Source: Streptomyces sp. 1331.2
GTDB lineage: Bacteria > Actinomycetota > Actinomycetes > Streptomycetales > Streptomycetaceae
Length of the DNA: 64,000 nucleotides
Direction: 5' to 3'
Assembly: GCF_900199205.1 (NCBI RefSeq)
Contig: NZ_OBMJ01000001.1
Span: 1,984,001 to 2,048,000, forward strand
Each line of letters begins with the position of its first letter. Within the stretch, counting starts at the first letter, position 1. The position numbers were made by a program, and so were the translations under genes. Below the pieces are notes generated by a model. It did not search any database and was not told where the DNA came from. It saw only the letters and a list, made by a program, of their open reading frames with translations. Of the stretch, positions 1 through 8,058 are shown piece after piece.

Positions 1-645
1 CGACGCACCGGCGCCGCGCTCGGCGCCCTGCTGCGGCCCGGCGAGCCCCCGCTCACCGTCCTGGACGACGAGCGCGCCGACGCCTTCGCCCTGCCCGGCC
101 GCCTGCCCCGCCCCGGCCGCGCGGGCGAGCCCGGCCGGATCGTGGTCACCTCCGGCATGCTGCGTGCCCTCAGCGGGCCCGAGCGCTCCGCCCTGCTGGC
201 GCACGAGCGGGCCCACCTGGCCGCTCGCCACCACGTCTTCCTCGCCCTCGCCGAGCACGCCGCCGCCGTCCACCCGGCGCTCCGCCCGCTCCGCACGCCC
301 CTCGGGTACCACCTGGAGCGCTGGGCCGACGAGGTGGCGGCGGCCCGGGTCGGCGACCGCGCCGTGACCGCCCGCGCGGTCGGCCGGGCCGCCCTCGCCG
401 CGAGCCGTTCCCCCTGGCCGGCCCGGCCCCGGCTGGCCCCGGCCGCCCACTCCGGCCCGGTGCCGCGCCGGGTCGCCGCGCTGCTCCGGCCCCGCCCTGC
501 CGCCGCCCCCGGCACCGGGCTGCGGGCCGTCGGGCTGGCCCTGGCCGTCTGCCTGGCGCTGAGCACGGCCGCCACCCTGGAGGCCACCGCCGACCTGCAC
601 CACACCGTCGAGGCCGCCCAGCAGGGCACGGGCGAACAGCCCTGA
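1..645 (+). CDS. M56/M48-type membrane metallopeptidase, 5' truncated
   Basis: The reading frame is open from base 1, so the N-terminal half lies outside the window and the first internal ATG (142) is not the start. A zinc-protease HExxH motif (HERAH) is encoded at 202-216 within LLAHERAHLA, the signature of BlaR1/MecR1-like M56 and HtpX-like M48 peptidases. A hydrophobic segment rich in Ala, Leu and Val near the C-terminus (about 525-590) looks like a membrane span, so the protein is probably an integral membrane protease. In actinomycetes such genes often sit beside a BlaI/CopY-type repressor, which would lie upstream of the window. The substrate is unknown. Confidence 0.75.
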   Translation, partial: RRTGAALGALLRPGEPPLTVLDDERADAFALPGRLPRPGRAGEPGRIVVTSGMLRALSGPERSALLAHERAHLAARHHVFLALAEHAAAVHPALRPLRTPLGYHLERWADEVAAARVGDRAVTARAVGRAALAASRSPWPARPRLAPAAHSGPVPRRVAALLRPRPAAAPGTGLRAVGLALAVCLALSTAATLEATADLHHTVEAAQQGTGEQP

Positions 646-817
646 CCGGGGCGCGGCCCGGCTCGGACCGCGCGCGGTCCGAGCCGGGCCCGGCCCGTTC
701 GTACCGTCCGGTATGCCGACTTGGCAGACCCCATCCCCACGGGCCCACCGCCCCCGTACTCTTTCGTCAGCGCGTCAACCCCGGCGCGACCTCGAACGGC
801 GGCGAGGAGCGAACCGA

Positions 818-2260
818 GTGCGGCAGACCGGACGGCAGTCCCGACGACCAGAGCGCCGCACCCCGCCGACCGCGGCGGAGCTGGCCAAGGTCCACGAGCG
901 CACGCTCGCCGACGCCGCCGCCCGCGAGTTCGCCGGGCCCGCCTCCCCCGAGGACGTCGGCGCCCCCGGCCTGCTCCGGCCCCGCCCCGAGATCGACGAC
1001 TCCTGGGCCCGGCTGCGCCGCCTCGGCCTGGACCCGGACACCGGCGCCGCCACCGTGCTGCTGGGCCCGGGCGAGATCGAGCAGCGCCGCCGCACCAGCG
1101 GACTCGACGCGATCATGCCGGTGCTCCGCGAGACCCTGCTGGAACCGACCGGCGCCCTCCCGCTGATCCTCGCCATCGCCGACGCCGAGGGCCACGTGCT
1201 CTGGCAGGAGGGCGAGCGCGGGCTGCGCCGCAGCGCCGACCGGATCGGCTTCATCACCGGCGCCCGCTGGACCGAGGAGAGCGTCGGCACCAACGGCATC
1301 GCCGTCGCCCTGCGCGCCCAGCGCCCGATGCACGTCCACTCCGCCGAGCACTACCTGCGCAGCCACCACTCGTGGACGTGCGTGGCCGCGCCCGTGCACG
1401 ACCCCGGCACCGGGCAGCTGGTCGGAGCCGTCAACCTGAGCGGCCCGGCGCACAGCATCCGCCCCTACCTGCTCCAGCTCACCGCCACCGCCGCCCGGCT
1501 CGCCGAGACCGAGCTGCGCGCCCACCGGCTGGAGGCGCTGCACCAGCTGCGCACCCTGGCCGCCCCGGTGCTCGCCCGGGTCGGCGGCCCGGCCCTCGTG
1601 GTCGACGCGGCCGGCTGGACCGCCGCCGCAGCCGGACTTCCGCCGCCCAACCGGCTGCGGGTGCCCAGCGAGGGCTGGGCACCCGCAGCCGTGCACTGGG
1701 TCCCCGGCCTCGGCGAGTGCGTGCTGGAACCGCTGGCCGACGGCTGGCTGGTGCGCCCGGTGCGCCCGCCCGGCGAGGACGGCTCCGGCGCGGTGACCGC
1801 CGAACAGGTCGAGGGCGCCCGGCTCCGGCTCGACCTGCGCCGCCCGGACCGCCCCGAACTGTCCGTCCGGGGCGCGGTCGGCAGCTGGTCCCACCCGCTC
1901 AGCCCGCGCCACGCCGAACTGCTGCTCCTGCTCGCCACCGGCCGCGAGGGCCGCACCGCCGCCCAGCTCGCCGAGGCGCTGTTCGGCGACGCGGGCCGGA
2001 CGGTGACGGTCCGCGCCGAACTGTCCCGGCTGCGCCGCTACCTGGGCGGACTGCTGGCCCACCGGCCGTACCGGATCGCCGAGTCGGTGCTGGTCACGGT
2101 GGACGCGCCGGACGACCCGTACGACCTGCTGCCCGCCTCCTCGGCCCCGGCCGTCCGGCGGCTGCGGGCTGCGCTGGCCGCGGGCACGGCCCGGCTGCCC
2201 GGCGCGGCGCCGCCCGTCCCCGCGCCGCGCACGCCCGGGGACAGCCCGCTCGGCTGCTGA
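818..2260 (+). CDS. GAF-domain transcriptional regulator (AcoR-like sensor, no AAA+ domain)
   Basis: This protein of about 480 residues resembles the sensory half of AcoR-type regulators. An N-terminal helix (ELAKVHERTLADAA) and the DDSWARLRRLGLDPD segment precede a GAF domain containing GARWTEESVGTNGIAVAL and the HYLRSHHSWTCVAAPV motif. The C-terminal 120 residues form a winged-helix-like module (LSPRHAELLLLLATG...LSRLRRYLGG), so it probably binds DNA without sigma-54. I chose the GTG at 818 because GAGGAG sits at 804-809, 8 nt upstream. The longer frame from ATG 713 would add an Arg/Pro-rich stretch with no homology signal. The ligand is unknown, and relatives often control alcohol or aldehyde oxidation genes. 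Confidence 0.75.
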   Translation: MRQTGRQSRRPERRTPPTAAELAKVHERTLADAAAREFAGPASPEDVGAPGLLRPRPEIDDSWARLRRLGLDPDTGAATVLLGPGEIEQRRRTSGLDAIMPVLRETLLEPTGALPLILAIADAEGHVLWQEGERGLRRSADRIGFITGARWTEESVGTNGIAVALRAQRPMHVHSAEHYLRSHHSWTCVAAPVHDPGTGQLVGAVNLSGPAHSIRPYLLQLTATAARLAETELRAHRLEALHQLRTLAAPVLARVGGPALVVDAAGWTAAAAGLPPPNRLRVPSEGWAPAAVHWVPGLGECVLEPLADGWLVRPVRPPGEDGSGAVTAEQVEGARLRLDLRRPDRPELSVRGAVGSWSHPLSPRHAELLLLLATGREGRTAAQLAEALFGDAGRTVTVRAELSRLRRYLGGLLAHRPYRIAESVLVTVDAPDDPYDLLPASSAPAVRRLRAALAAGTARLPGAAPPVPAPRTPGDSPLGC

Positions 2261-2302
2261 GCCGACCGGGCGTCAGCGGTGGCCGCCCTCGACCGGCCGC
2301 CC

Positions 2303-2803
2303 TCAGCCGTCCGCGAGCAGCGCGGCCAGCTGGTCGTCGGTGGGGCCGCAGTCGCGCTCCTGCTCCTCGGAGACCAGCGCGTAGGTACGGTCCAGCCAGG
2401 CCTGCACCCGGGGCTTGGAGGCCTCCAGCAGCGCGCTGCCGTGCGGGGATTCGAGGGCCAGGTGCAGCGTGGAGCCGTGGCACGGGCAGTACGCCGGCCA
2501 CAGCTTGACGTCGCCCTGGCCGCTCAGCATGCGCAGGCCGTCGCGCAGCAGCTCGCGCGAGAACACCCAGTCGGCCTCGTCCGGACGCCCCAGGTGGAAG
2601 GTCAGCAGCACCTCGTACGGGCGGGCGGTCTCGTACCGGAACCGGGTTCGCACCTCGCCGACGACCTCCTCGCCCAGCGAGATCCGCAGCGTCAGCACGT
2701 CCTCCACCGCCGCCGGAGCGGCGGTGGAGCCGTCCCCATCGCCGCCCGTGGGGGTGGCGGCGAGGGGTGCACTGGAGGCTGCGGACAGCGGGTCGGGCGG
2801 CAT
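2303..2803 (-). CDS. SsgA-like protein (SALP), sporulation/cell-division regulator
   Basis: The 166-residue product shows the SALP core: LRISLGEEVVGEVRTRFRY, then RPYEVLLTFHL, WVFSRELLRDGL and GDVKLWP. These proteins are confined to morphologically complex actinomycetes and steer FtsZ placement, septation or spore-wall synthesis by protein-protein contacts. The ATG at 2803 has GGAGAG about 6 nt upstream, and the longer open frame to 3181 is shadow. Compared with SsgB it carries an extra Ala/Gly-rich N-terminus of about 35 residues and an acidic C-terminal tail (EEQERDCGPTDD). It is divergent from the gene at 3133. Which SALP subgroup it belongs to cannot be told from the sequence alone. Confidence 0.85.
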   Translation of the reverse strand: MPPDPLSAASSAPLAATPTGGDGDGSTAAPAAVEDVLTLRISLGEEVVGEVRTRFRYETARPYEVLLTFHLGRPDEADWVFSRELLRDGLRMLSGQGDVKLWPAYCPCHGSTLHLALESPHGSALLEASKPRVQAWLDRTYALVSEEQERDCGPTDDQLAALLADG

Positions 2804-3132
2804 GACGGTCTCTCCGGGACGGCGTGGGATGGACTCAGCCTGCGCCACCCCGGACCGGGCGGGCAAGGGTTGCAAGGGGGTTGCAACAGCCCCGGTCCGG
2901 CACCCCTCGACCCCGCCGCGCCTGTCGGACGGAACGTCAACTTCCTTGTGTCGAACGGATGTCCACGAAATGGATGGAACCCGTCCACGGTGCGACCGCC
3001 CGCTGGTACGCTCTCCCCCTCCCCGACGCGGGCCCGCGGCGGACCGGCCCCCGACGGCCGGAGCCGGGCCCGGCGGCAGCGCGTGGGAGAATACGGCGAC
3101 GCGACGGCGGCTTCGGGGAGGGAGGGGTCCGG
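2804..3132. other. Divergent intergenic region with inverted repeat
   Basis: This 329-bp stretch lies between the SALP gene and the membrane-anchored protein gene and has no gene of its own. It holds a 10-bp perfect inverted repeat (CCGGACCGGG at 2850-2859 and CCCGGTCCGG at 2891-2900) around two TTGCAA palindromes, so it is a plausible operator or leader for the SALP gene. A GGGAGGGAGGGG ribosome-binding run sits at its right end. Confidence 0.4.
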
Positions 3133-4362
3133 TTGGCTGCGCGCGAGGACACCGCGCGGGACGTGCAGCACGAACCCGCACGGCACGGCCGACACGGACG
3201 GCCCCGCCCGTTCGGCGGTCGGCTCCGACTGCCCACCCTGCGCTTCTCCGGCGCCGCGATGGCGATGTCCACCGTCGTCGGCATCAGCATCGCCACCACC
3301 CTCCTGCTCAACGAACAGCAGGGGATCGGCCGTCGGGCCGGCGTGGCCCGGGTCGGCACCACCCCGCCGCCCACCCCGGGCGCCACCGACCAGGCCGAGG
3401 CGGTCGCCGCGCAGACCCCGACCGGCTCCTCCTCCAACGCCTCTGCCACCGGCGGGCCGTCCGGCGCCCGCCCCTCGGGCCGTCCGTCCACGCACCCGTC
3501 GGGCGCGGCGCCGGTCATGGCCACCCCGCCCGCCAACCGCTCGGCCGACCCGTCGGCCCCGGCCGGCGGTCACAGCGCCGGAGGGCAGACCTCCGGAGGT
3601 CAGACCTCCGGTGAGCAGGACGCCCCGCCGCCCGGCACGCAGCTCGCCGGCACCGAGGCGGGCGCGCCGGCCGGGCCCTCGCCCTCCGCCCAGCCTCCGG
3701 CGCCGACCGCCGACCAGCCCGCGCCCGGCCAGTCGCCGAACCTGCCCGGGGTGAAGCCCACCGCACCCGCCCGCCCCGGGCCGCCGCCCGCCGCCACCGT
3801 CCCGGGCGCCTGCTCCACGGCCCCCGCCGGAACCGACTTCCCCGACGGCACCGACCCCGAGGCCGACCACGCGCTGTCCGGCGCCTCCCTGGTCGCCCCG
3901 CTCGGCCGCGACGGCCTGCGGCACGAACTCGTGCTGACCGTGACCGAGCCGGTCACCGCGCTGCAGACCGAGTTCCGGCTCGCCCCGGGCGACTCGGCCC
4001 CCGGCCCCGGCACCGCCTGGACCGACCTGCCCGGCGCCGTGGTCACCGCCCAGCAGGAGCGCGGCACCCTGGTCTACCGCTTCACCACGCCGCCCGGCAC
4101 CGACGTCCGGCCCGGCCACTACGGCTTCGGCGTGCGCGGCACCCGCCCGGCCGCCACCGACCCGTCCACGGTCCGCAAGTCGGTCCCGGCACCCCCGGCG
4201 GCCCCGGCGGAGAGCTGGAGCGCCTCCGCCTTCGCCATCGGCCACCCGCGCGCGGTCGCCGCACTCGGCGGCTTCGCCCCCGCCCCGCAGGCCCCGGCCG
4301 TCCCACAGGCCCCGGCCGTCCCACAGGTCCCGGCCGCCCCGCAGGCCCCCGCCTCGCGCTGA
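3133..4362 (+). CDS. Membrane-anchored Pro/Thr-rich extracellular protein of unknown function
   Basis: The product is about 409 residues from a TTG at 3133, which follows a strong purine run (GGGAGGGAGGGG, 3117-3126). A short basic N-terminus (RHGRHGRPRPF) precedes one membrane segment (AAMAMSTVVGISIATTLLL), then a low-complexity Pro/Ala/Gly/Thr linker of roughly 150 residues. A globular region follows from about residue 220 (LVAPLGRDGLRHELVLTVTEPV). The tail carries an imperfect APAVPQ repeat. The topology suggests a signal-anchored cell-surface protein. I do not recognise the globular part. The start is uncertain, since an ATG at 3259 would leave only the membrane segment. Confidence 0.6.
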   Translation: MAAREDTARDVQHEPARHGRHGRPRPFGGRLRLPTLRFSGAAMAMSTVVGISIATTLLLNEQQGIGRRAGVARVGTTPPPTPGATDQAEAVAAQTPTGSSSNASATGGPSGARPSGRPSTHPSGAAPVMATPPANRSADPSAPAGGHSAGGQTSGGQTSGEQDAPPPGTQLAGTEAGAPAGPSPSAQPPAPTADQPAPGQSPNLPGVKPTAPARPGPPPAATVPGACSTAPAGTDFPDGTDPEADHALSGASLVAPLGRDGLRHELVLTVTEPVTALQTEFRLAPGDSAPGPGTAWTDLPGAVVTAQQERGTLVYRFTTPPGTDVRPGHYGFGVRGTRPAATDPSTVRKSVPAPPAAPAESWSASAFAIGHPRAVAALGGFAPAPQAPAVPQAPAVPQVPAAPQAPASR

Positions 4363-4562
4363 CCGTCCCGACCACCCGACGGCCGCCCCGGCAGCCGGCT
4401 GTAGCCCCACGGTGACAACGTCTCGACAATCCGACGATCCGACAGCTGAGCTGCCCCGACGGGCGCATCCCCGCACCCTCGTTCGTTACTGTGGGCAGCA
4501 CCCGGCCCGGCTCCCCCGCAGCCCCCGACCGGGGCCGTCGTTCCGCACCCGAGGAGGAGTCC

Positions 4563-5858
4563 GTGCCCACCGTCCTGACCCAAGGCGGCAATGCACCACT
4601 GACCGCCGCGCGAGTGACCGTCGAGGTCACCGCGCCCAAGGCGCTGGACGTCTCCGGCCTGCTGCTGACCGACGCCGGAAAGGTGCGCTCGGACGACGAC
4701 TTCGTCTTCTTCAACGCCCCGAACGGCCCCGGCGTCAGCCACCGCCCGGCCGCCGCCGGCTCTCCCGACGCGATCACCGTCGACACCCGGGCCGTCCCCG
4801 CCGCGATCACCAAGATCGTGGTCACCGCCAGCCCGGCCGACCAGAGCTCCACCTTCGCCGGGATGGAGCCCACCGCCACCGTCCGCGACGCCGACACCGG
4901 CGAGGTCCTGGCCACCTTCACCCCGCCCCGGCTGGGCCTGGAGACGGCACTGATCGTGGTCGAGGTCTACCTGCGCAACGGCGCCTGGAAGGTGCGCGCG
5001 GTCGGCCAGGGCTACGCCGACGGCCTCGCGGGCATCGCCACCGACTTCGGCGTCACCGTCGACGACTCCCCGGCCCCGGCCGCCGCACCGACTCCAGCCG
5101 CGGCCCCCGCCCCGGCCGCGCCGACCGTCCAGCTCGCCACCCCGCCCGTACCGCCCGCAGCTCCGCCCGTACCCCCCGCCGCCCCGGTGGACCCGCGGAT
5201 CGCCCTCGCCACCGGCTCGCACCTGCTGCCCCCGGCCCCGCCCGCGCCGCCGTCCACGCCCCCCGCCCCGGCCGCGCCCGCCAAGATCACCCTGGACAAG
5301 GGCCGGGTCAACCTGGTCAAGGGCAGCTCCGTCTCCCTCGTCAAGAACGGCCGCCCCTTCCTCTCCTCCGTCCGGATGGCGCTCGGCTGGAAGTCCGCCG
5401 CCCGCGGCCGCGACATCGACCTGGACGCCTCCTGCCTCGCCTTCGACGCCCGCCACAAGCGGCTGGAGACGGCCTGGTTCATGAAGCTGAACATCTTCAA
5501 CGGCGCGATCGCCCACTCCGGCGACAACCTGATCGGCGGCGCCGGCGGCGACGACGAGCAGATCACCGTCCACCTGGACGGCCTGCCCGCCGAGGTCCAC
5601 GGCCTGGTCTTCGTCGTCAACTCCTTCTCCGGCCAGAAGTTCACCGACGTCCGCGACGCCTACTGCCGCCTGCTGGACGCCCGGACGGACGAGGAACTGG
5701 TCCGCTTCGACCTCACCCACTCCGAGCCGCGCACCGGCGTGGTGATGTGCAAGCTGGTCCGCCGCCCCGGCGGCGAGTGGGAGATGACGGCGCTCGGCGA
5801 GTACGTGGACGGCAAGACCGCCCGCGCGATGATCGAGCCCGCCGCCGCCCTGCTGTAG
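4563..5858 (+). CDS. TerD-family protein with duplicated TerD-like halves
   Basis: The product is 431 residues from GTG 4563, with GAGGAGGAG at 4551-4559. Residues 1-165 resemble a TerD beta-sandwich (SGLLLTDAGKVRSDDDFVFFNAP), followed by an Ala/Pro linker of about 80 residues. A complete C-terminal TerD domain follows, with DIDLDAS, HSGDNLIGG, DDEQITVHLDGLP and FSGQKFTDVRDAYCRL. The acidic loops match the calcium-binding motifs of TerD. The family is tied to tellurite resistance and phage or stress responses in enterobacteria, and in streptomycetes several copies link calcium to development. The protein is likely cytoplasmic because no signal peptide is seen. Confidence 0.85.
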   Translation: MPTVLTQGGNAPLTAARVTVEVTAPKALDVSGLLLTDAGKVRSDDDFVFFNAPNGPGVSHRPAAAGSPDAITVDTRAVPAAITKIVVTASPADQSSTFAGMEPTATVRDADTGEVLATFTPPRLGLETALIVVEVYLRNGAWKVRAVGQGYADGLAGIATDFGVTVDDSPAPAAAPTPAAAPAPAAPTVQLATPPVPPAAPPVPPAAPVDPRIALATGSHLLPPAPPAPPSTPPAPAAPAKITLDKGRVNLVKGSSVSLVKNGRPFLSSVRMALGWKSAARGRDIDLDASCLAFDARHKRLETAWFMKLNIFNGAIAHSGDNLIGGAGGDDEQITVHLDGLPAEVHGLVFVVNSFSGQKFTDVRDAYCRLLDARTDEELVRFDLTHSEPRTGVVMCKLVRRPGGEWEMTALGEYVDGKTARAMIEPAAALL

Positions 5859-5896
5859 CGCCGCCTGTCTCCATCGACACGGCGGCCACGCCCGCG

Positions 5897-5962
5897 AATT
5901 CACCCTCCTGAGGCATCAAGTCGTCCACACCCCGGCTCGATTGCCTCTCAGGGGGGTGAATC
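5897..5962 (+). terminator. Long imperfect inverted repeat after the TerD gene
   Basis: The left arm, around TTCACCCTCCTGAGGCA at 5899-5915, pairs with TGCCTCTCAGGGGGGTGAA at 5942-5960, with a two-base bulge. It lies between two plus-strand genes and probably ends the terD transcript. The loop of about 26 nt is long for a classical terminator, so an operator is possible. Confidence 0.35.
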
Positions 5963-6065
5963 GCACGCTCCCCCGCACCCGTTGAGGAGGGACCGGCGGA
6001 CCGAAATCCTTCGGACCGGTCGAAAACCGCTGGACCGGCCGCCCGTCGCGGACCATCCTGTCCGG

Positions 6066-6554
6066 ATGATCATTCGCGAAGCCACCCCCGAGGACTGGCC
6101 GGCCGTCTGGCCGTTCTTCCAGACCATCGTCGCCGCCGGCGAGACCTTCCCGTACCCCCTCGACATGCCCTCCGAGCTCGGCCGGGAGTGGTGGATGCTC
6201 GCCGCCCCCGACCGCACGGTGGTCGCGGTGGACGAGGACGGCCGGATCGTCGGCACCGCCAACATGAACCGCAACCGCCCGGGCAACGGCGCGCACGTCG
6301 CCAGCGCCAGCTACATGGTCGCCCCGGCCCACCACGGCAAGGGCATCGGGCGGGCCCTGGTCGAGCACACCCTCGACTGGGCCCGCCGATCCGGCTTCCG
6401 CGCCATGCAGTTCAACGCGGTGGTCGCCAACAACCACCACGCCGTGAAGCTCTACCAGTCGCTCGGCTTCGAGATCGTCGGCACCGTCCCCGAGGCCTTC
6501 CGGCACCCCGTCGACGGGTACGTCGGCCTGCACGTCATGTACCGGAAGCTGTAG
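6066..6554 (+). CDS. GNAT-family N-acetyltransferase
   Basis: This 162-residue protein starts at ATG 6066 (MIIREATPEDW), the usual beta-1 start of GNAT enzymes. Motif A is seen as SYMVAPAHHGKGIGRALVEHTLDWAR, with the HGKGIG acetyl-CoA pyrophosphate loop, followed by motif B (NNHHAVKLYQSLGFEIVG). It would transfer an acetyl group to an amine, but the acceptor cannot be predicted. No Shine-Dalgarno sequence is evident directly before 6066. The frame extends to 5982, but the upstream residues are Arg/Pro-rich and unlike the family. It converges with the minus-strand RraA-like gene 5 nt away. Confidence 0.85.
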   Translation: MIIREATPEDWPAVWPFFQTIVAAGETFPYPLDMPSELGREWWMLAAPDRTVVAVDEDGRIVGTANMNRNRPGNGAHVASASYMVAPAHHGKGIGRALVEHTLDWARRSGFRAMQFNAVVANNHHAVKLYQSLGFEIVGTVPEAFRHPVDGYVGLHVMYRKL

Positions 6555-6559
6555 GGCGG

Positions 6560-7252
6560 TTACTCCTCGATCGCCCCGCCGACCCGCCGCAGGTGCTGCC
6601 GGAAGCTGTACGACGGGTCGGCGGCGCGGCGCTCCAGGTACGCGTCGAAGGCGGTCTGCCGGCGCAGCGTGCCCCCGGCGGCGATCCGCTGGGCCTGCGC
6701 CCGCTCGGTCCGGGCGATCGCCGCGGCCGCCTCCAGCACCTCCCCGACCCGCTCGCCCGGGACGAACACCACCCCGTCCGCGTCGGCGAACACCACGTCC
6801 TCGGCACTCACCCGGTGCGGCCCGAACCGCGCCGACAGCAGCGCCTCCGGCTCCCGCTCGTCCAGCCGCAGCGGCCCGAGCGGCAGCGCACCGTAGCTGA
6901 ACACCGGTAGCCCGATCGCCTGCAGCTCGGCCGTGTCCCGGTGCAGCCCCCACACCACGATCCCGGCGACCCCGGCGGCCCGCGCCTCCAGCACCGCGAG
7001 GTCCCCGATGCAGGCCTCGTCCGTCCGCCCCCCGTTGTCGATCACCAGCACGTCCCCCTCCCGCGCGCCCCCGTACGCCTCCAGGAACACGTCCACACTC
7101 CCGTAGTGCCGCACCGGCAGCACCCGCCCCGCGGCCCGCGCCCCCACGACAGCCCCCGACACCCCCACCGGCGCCGCCCGCAGCCCCACCCCGAGCCGCA
7201 CACAGGCATCCGCCACCACCGCCGTCGAAAGCCCGGCAAACTCCTTCAGCAT
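6560..7252 (-). CDS. RraA-like / HMG-CHA aldolase family protein
   Basis: The 230-residue product starts at ATG 7252 behind GGGAGGAG. It has the RraA/DlpA fold signature: LSTAVVADACVRLGVGLR near the N-terminus, GDVLVIDNGGRTDEACIGDL, and GIVVWGLHRDTAELQAIGLPVFSYG. Divalent-metal aldolases of this superfamily act on 4-hydroxy-4-methyl-2-oxoglutarate or related oxo-acids, and they carry the same G-x-x-x-R-D/T-x-x-E pattern. RraA itself, the RNase E inhibitor, is shorter at about 160 residues, so an aldolase or decarboxylase role is more likely here. No pathway partner lies beside it. Confidence 0.75.
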   Translation of the reverse strand: MLKEFAGLSTAVVADACVRLGVGLRAAPVGVSGAVVGARAAGRVLPVRHYGSVDVFLEAYGGAREGDVLVIDNGGRTDEACIGDLAVLEARAAGVAGIVVWGLHRDTAELQAIGLPVFSYGALPLGPLRLDEREPEALLSARFGPHRVSAEDVVFADADGVVFVPGERVGEVLEAAAAIARTERAQAQRIAAGGTLRRQTAFDAYLERRAADPSYSFRQHLRRVGGAIEE

Positions 7253-7400
7253 CCCCAACTCCTCCCACCGACGCCCCAGTTCACCACCCTGAGATCCTAG
7301 GACGGGACTCAAACTCACACCATCGGGTGAAAGTCCGCCGCATACGGCATAACCCGGTCAAACAGCGAATAGCGTGACGCCCATCTGAAGGAGGGGCATC

Positions 7401-7994
7401 ATGAGTGCTGTGGCGCATGAGCAACCGATCACGGACTCCCCATCACAGGCCGACATCCTGCTGGAGAGCTTCCTGAGCCTGCACTCCCCCGAAGGCTTCC
7501 GAGCCGAGCTCATCGAGGGAGAGATCATCGTGGCACCACCGCCGGACGGCGATCACGAGGACTACATCGACCTGCTGATCGACCAGGTGAAAGCCAAGTC
7601 CAAGGTCCACATGCAGGTGTCCGGCGGAAAGGGCCTCCGCCTGGTCAGTGGCGGCCTCTGCCCGAAAAACCACGTCATCCCGGATGCGACGTTCGCGCCG
7701 CGAGACCTCCGTGTCTTCCGCGGCGCCCCGCCGTGGATGGAGCCTGACGGCGTGGCCCTGGTCGCCGAGGTCACCTCCAGCAAGCCCGACCAGGACCGCA
7801 TCACCAAACGGCACTGCTACGCCCGCGCCGGCATCCCGCTCTACCTCCTCGTCGATCGTGAGAAGTCGCAGGTGAGCCTCTTCAGCCAGCCCCATCGGGA
7901 GGAGTACACCGAGGTACACCTGGCCGCCTTCGGCGAGCCTCTGGCCCTCCCCGCCCCCTTCGAGTTCGAGCTGGACACCAAGGACTTCCTCTAG
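7401..7994 (+). CDS. Uma2-family endonuclease-fold protein (DUF820)
   Basis: The 197-residue product follows a clear GAAGGAGGGG at 7387-7396. Motifs of the PD-(D/E)xK-fold Uma2 family are present: FRAELIEGEIIVAPPP, VIPDATFAP (the PD), VALVAEVTSSKPDQDR (ExTS) and KRHCYARAGIPLYLLVD. The family is highly expanded in cyanobacteria and actinomycetes, and its biological role is not established. Streptomyces genomes carry many copies, usually as solitary genes as here. The following hairpin at 8005-8038 terminates it. Confidence 0.85.
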   Translation: MSAVAHEQPITDSPSQADILLESFLSLHSPEGFRAELIEGEIIVAPPPDGDHEDYIDLLIDQVKAKSKVHMQVSGGKGLRLVSGGLCPKNHVIPDATFAPRDLRVFRGAPPWMEPDGVALVAEVTSSKPDQDRITKRHCYARAGIPLYLLVDREKSQVSLFSQPHREEYTEVHLAAFGEPLALPAPFEFELDTKDFL

Positions 7995-8004
7995 AACCAC
8001 GAGA

Positions 8005-8038
8005 ACGGCCCGCACCCCCCGTCAGGGGTGCGGGCCGT
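8005..8038. terminator. Hairpin terminator between convergent genes
   Basis: A 14-bp perfect stem, ACGGCCCGCACCCC at 8005-8018 with its complement at 8025-8038, encloses a 6-nt loop. It lies between the Uma2 gene and the convergent proline dehydrogenase gene and probably serves both. There is no U-tract, as is usual in streptomycetes. Confidence 0.7.
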
Positions 8039-8058
8039 CGCGCGCGGTGCGGCCGGGA

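Noticed and set aside
170..748. Long minus-strand frame opposite the peptidase and the region after it
   Set aside because: Arg/Gly/Pro-rich antisense frame produced by high third-position GC. The plus strand carries the HERAH motif and normal codon use.
713..817. Upstream extension of the GAF regulator to ATG 713
   Set aside because: Residues are basic and low in complexity, with no ribosome-binding site at 713, while GTG 818 has GAGGAG at good spacing.
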